NCBI GenBank assembly: GCA_011634665.1
Contig: WAEK01000010.1
Location: 1,391,001-1,455,000, forward strand
Length of the DNA stretch: 64,000 nucleotides
Source of the DNA: Mortierella sp. BCC40632
Lineage: Eukaryota; Mortierellomycota; Mortierellomycetes; Mortierellales; Mortierellaceae
Direction: 5' to 3'
The notes under the pieces are model-generated. The model ran no database searches. It was not told the DNA's origin and worked only from the letters and a program-made list of their open reading frames with translations. Position numbers and translations under genes: made by a program. Shown here piece by piece: positions 60,980-64,000 of this stretch; within the stretch, counting starts at the first letter, position 1; each line of letters opens with the position of its first letter.

Positions 60980-63900
60980 AAGGATAATGATAATAAAAAG
61001 GACTCCATACTTACATGGTTCAATTCTTGATAGTTCACAGTCGAGGACTCGGTAGAGGAAGGGCGTCCATACTACGCTGTGGTCTGCCTCTTGCTTGACG
61101 CTTATTCGACGAATCTCAGTACCATCCGAATCTTTGAAATGGTAAGGTAGCCATATATTACCACTGCTCCGGTTACAAAGGTCCTCAGTATCAAGCCTAA
61201 TGACTGATCCCAATTGCATAGGATCTAAATCTCGAGGGTATCCATTCGGAAGGTAAGGTCATGGGTGTGGAGAAAGCAGTGTCCATCGAGACTAGCAGCA
61301 AGAGTGCTAACCTTTGTAACTGTCATCGTTTTAGGAGGCCCGTGGTTCGTTCGAATTCTCTTAAGAAGCCAATTCGTTCACCGTGAAGACTATTACGAGG
61401 TCGAGGTGTTATGCAATGATAAGAGCATGTCAGCTTCAGCTCAAGTATGCTACATTGAGCTCAGTCACGCTGCTCCCCAAGCACATTCATACGGTACGTA
61501 GATTATTACTGTTGTCACCTCCAATAATGAAGTGAAAATATAACCTTTGCTGACCGATTCTCATCCATGTTTTACAGATCGCATCCTCCCAATGGCACCT
61601 CTCCCTAGAAGGTCTATAGGTGTATGGCACTTTGATGATGACTACCCACTTGTGCGTCAAGTTCCGGCTCGTATTCTTGAATATGCCATCTCGGCTTCAG
61701 GATCGCATGCGGTAACCCTCAGTTCGACAGGGGAAAAGTTACACTTGGATCTGTGGGATCTAGATCTGACAAACTATTCAATGGTTTCCTATCCATTTTC
61801 TCCAACGATTCCCATGGCAGGCGTTACGGTCGCCTGCAGAAAGGAAGACCATAAGAATGTCCGGCTATCAATTTCTTGGGATGGTTCACAGATTGCAGTG
61901 TATGGAAATGATCTTACAAAAAGTCCTCTGTTTCAGCTCTTTACACATTTCTGTACAAGAGAATCTTTTCAACAGCGTCTTCGGGATCAATATCCGCCTG
62001 CCGCCATTATCCCATCCGCCCGTTGCGGACAACATGCTGCTCTCAGATCATTCAAGGGATGTGCCAAATTCACAAGCATCTCAGCCTCATACAGAGACAA
62101 AGTCTCCGAGAGATTCATTTTTTGTGCTGGAGCAGACCTCTATGTGTTCAGCACGTCTGGAGAATGGAAAATGACTCATTGTGTCCGTGCTCTGTCAAAA
62201 CCCTCACCCGCCGACTCTCAGAATATGATATCAGCTGCATCCGGAGGATTCGTTCTATCTCAGGCCTCAGCTTTTCAGCTCAATGTCTGGAGTGTAGAGA
62301 CAGGAAAATGTCTTCACACCATCGACTCTACTCGCTCAATAATCAAGTTCTATCTCACCTCGGATGGGTGTACGGTCTCGGTTGTCACAACAAACCAGCT
62401 ACTGTTTTATTCGACCGAATCAGGAGAGCTCCTCCAGAGCTCCAGTGGATCATATCAACACTCTCATGCATACCTCGAAAGGGGCACATGCATTGTCAGT
62501 CATTCACAAAACTGTGGAGAGGACCGACTTTCAATCTTGGATTCGAGTAGCCTGAAATGTCGACAAGAGGTCCAACTCCCTTCACATGAAGGCTGGAGTG
62601 TAACCGAAATCGAGCCAAAGGCTGAGATGCGAGACTCTAGTAGTCCCCCACAAACGATTGTAGCATGTCAACATGGATCGATCCTTGAGGTGTCGTTGTT
62701 GGAGGACATCTCATCCAGCACTGATGGAATCCCGCTCTGTACTTTTCAATGCAAGGTAGATCTCCACACTATCCCCGAGGTTCGAACAGAAGAGACAGTA
62801 ATCTTTTCAGGAGGAACTTATACGATCAGGAAGAATGGCAGCTCAGACATTATTGGCAGCCGCACAACCATCGATATGCTTTTTGAGAATGGCAGATCGA
62901 GAAGACTTCAACTGGAAACGCACAAAACGTATGTCATCCAAGGATACTCGATGATTGTTGCAGTCTCCAGGTCGATCTATGGAGACCAGTGTTCGATATG
63001 GAGACTACCTCAGTCTTCTGATGATGCGTGCGAGCTTGTGCTTCATTGGTTGTTACCGTCGACAACAGGAGAATACTCGATTGAAAGTTGTCCTCATGAG
63101 AGGAGACTTTTTCTCAACCGAGATGGGGAAAGGATTCATCTTGCGATTGACCGAGTGTGTGCACCCGAGAATGCGACTTTCTTCTTTAACGCCATTGCTC
63201 GACTCCAGGTGTACTTGAGAAACAAGGAGTCAGAGGCAGCGAGGGGAGCTATTCGGTATATCCGATCGCATCTCAACAAATATCCAAGTCCAGGAGACCG
63301 ACTTCAATCAGTTATGTCACAAGTGTGCTCATACTGGTACTATGAGGACCATGAGCGATTCAAAGAGATAATGCAAGAGATCCTTCAACCTCAATCAGAG
63401 AACAGCTGGATACCGCTGACAAAGTATACAGAAGGATCCAATCCAATCACGATCATGCTCGAGAAAGCACGAAAGAACCCAGAGGCTATCGAGATATCGG
63501 CAATGATAGTCGACTATTGCATCCACCAAGTTAAAGCGGACCAAGACATTGCCTACGTGATGTTATTTACTGAATGCATGGATGAGCTTACAGCACGATA
63601 CCCAGAACTTGCATGTCGGACGTCTCAAGCGTTTGCTTACGTTCGATGCCACTGCCAAAGCTACCTCGACAACCTCAAACTTGCTTACCCTTCAGTTCCT
63701 CGCCAACCATGGAATCCTGGAAACCCCAAGATATGTGCGGCAGGATCTAGTCTTGAATCACTAGATCGTGAGTTTTCAGAAGAAGTCTTTGTAGCACCAG
63801 TCAATCTCCTTTGGTCCTTCATACCGAACAGCCAGTCGCCTTGTGCCGAGTTTCCGATCCGGGAGCCCGAGCCAACGATCACAAAAGCAAAGACTATCTA

Positions 63901-64000
63901 TCACATCTTGCGCTTCACCTTCACACCGTTCACTCATGTGTATATCCGATCGCGGTTTTATAGCCTCGAAATACTGGACAATCCTGCTGTGGAGGCAGTC
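60319..64000 (+). CDS. Beta-propeller (WD40-like) protein with predicted C-terminal channel region; 3' end outside window
   Basis: Exons 60319-60598, 60706-60772, 60868-60913, 61034-61141, 61222-61252, 61335-61493 and 61578 to beyond 64000. Intron phases are 1,2,0,0,1,1, identical to the left-edge gene. The leader (MAKGANNIGGARSLRRG...) is Ser/Arg/Asp-rich. The large last exon is open for over 800 residues, with propeller blades (LSISWDGSQIAVYG; LNVWSVETGKCLHTIDS; LLFYSTESGELLQS). A helical region follows (ARGAIRYIRSHLNKYP; IVDYCIHQVKAD). At the window edge comes HVYIRSRFYSLEILDNPAVEAV. This last text resembles the segment before the first membrane helix of TRP-type ion channels (xxLExLxNPAxxAL), suggesting an Ion_trans domain just outside. 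That is inference; the rest is direct. Confidence 0.8.
60951..60976 (+). repeat. A run in intron 3 of the right-edge gene
   Basis: About 26 A's between the 5' splice site at 60914 and the exon at 61034. Confidence 0.9.

Overview
The window is nuclear DNA from an early-diverging filamentous fungus. Genes have many short GT-AG introns, and coding exons end in clean in-phase splice sites. The gene set is plainly fungal: TOM22, a KNH1/Kre9-like wall protein, and a Bqt4-like nuclear-envelope protein. Introns and promoters are full of 20-43 nt A or T runs and GA/CT microsatellites. My best guess is Mortierellomycota (Mortierella sensu lato). This is inference from gene style and is not proven here. 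Gene models below were built by hand from reading frames, splice signals and phase bookkeeping.

Layout. Positions 1-2669 (-) carry the 5' part of a beta-propeller-like protein gene. Its paralogue, with the same six intron phases, starts at 60319 (+) and runs off the right edge, so the window is bracketed by two members of one family. Between them come: a long-chain acyl-CoA synthetase (5349-8240, -); a secreted DUF3712-type protein (10158-12042, -); the DEAD-box helicase DBP8 (14655-16796, +); and a small secreted ML-domain (NPC2/MD-2-like) protein (17353-17808, -). Next is an 11-kb gene-poor stretch (17809-29031) whose right half holds at least one decayed gene, a PdxT/SNO glutaminase relic. 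After it come a Bqt4-like APSES/KilA-N protein with a C-terminal anchor (29032-30664, -), a large low-complexity nuclear-looking protein (31089-34914, -), divergent TOM22 (35518-36065, +), a DCN1/DCUN1D neddylation factor (36578-39422, -), and a small uncharacterised gene (39527-40395, -).

The right third holds a KNH1/Kre9-like secreted protein (42250-43689, +), an uncharacterised membrane protein (44379-45941, -), a His/Gln-rich coiled-coil protein whose 3' end I could not resolve (46836-48047, -), CDC48/p97 (49237-52283, +), NOP58 (53784-56083, +), and cytochrome c oxidase subunit Cox6/COX5A (57105-58613, -).

The genes do not form a cluster with one common pathway. Most are housekeeping genes: ribosome biogenesis (DBP8, NOP58), protein quality control and neddylation (CDC48, DCN1), mitochondria (TOM22, COX6) and lipid activation (FAA). 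The least explained items are the edge paralogues, the 1076-residue protein, the Bqt4-like protein with its 17-nt micro-exon, and the relic zone at 23-28 kb.
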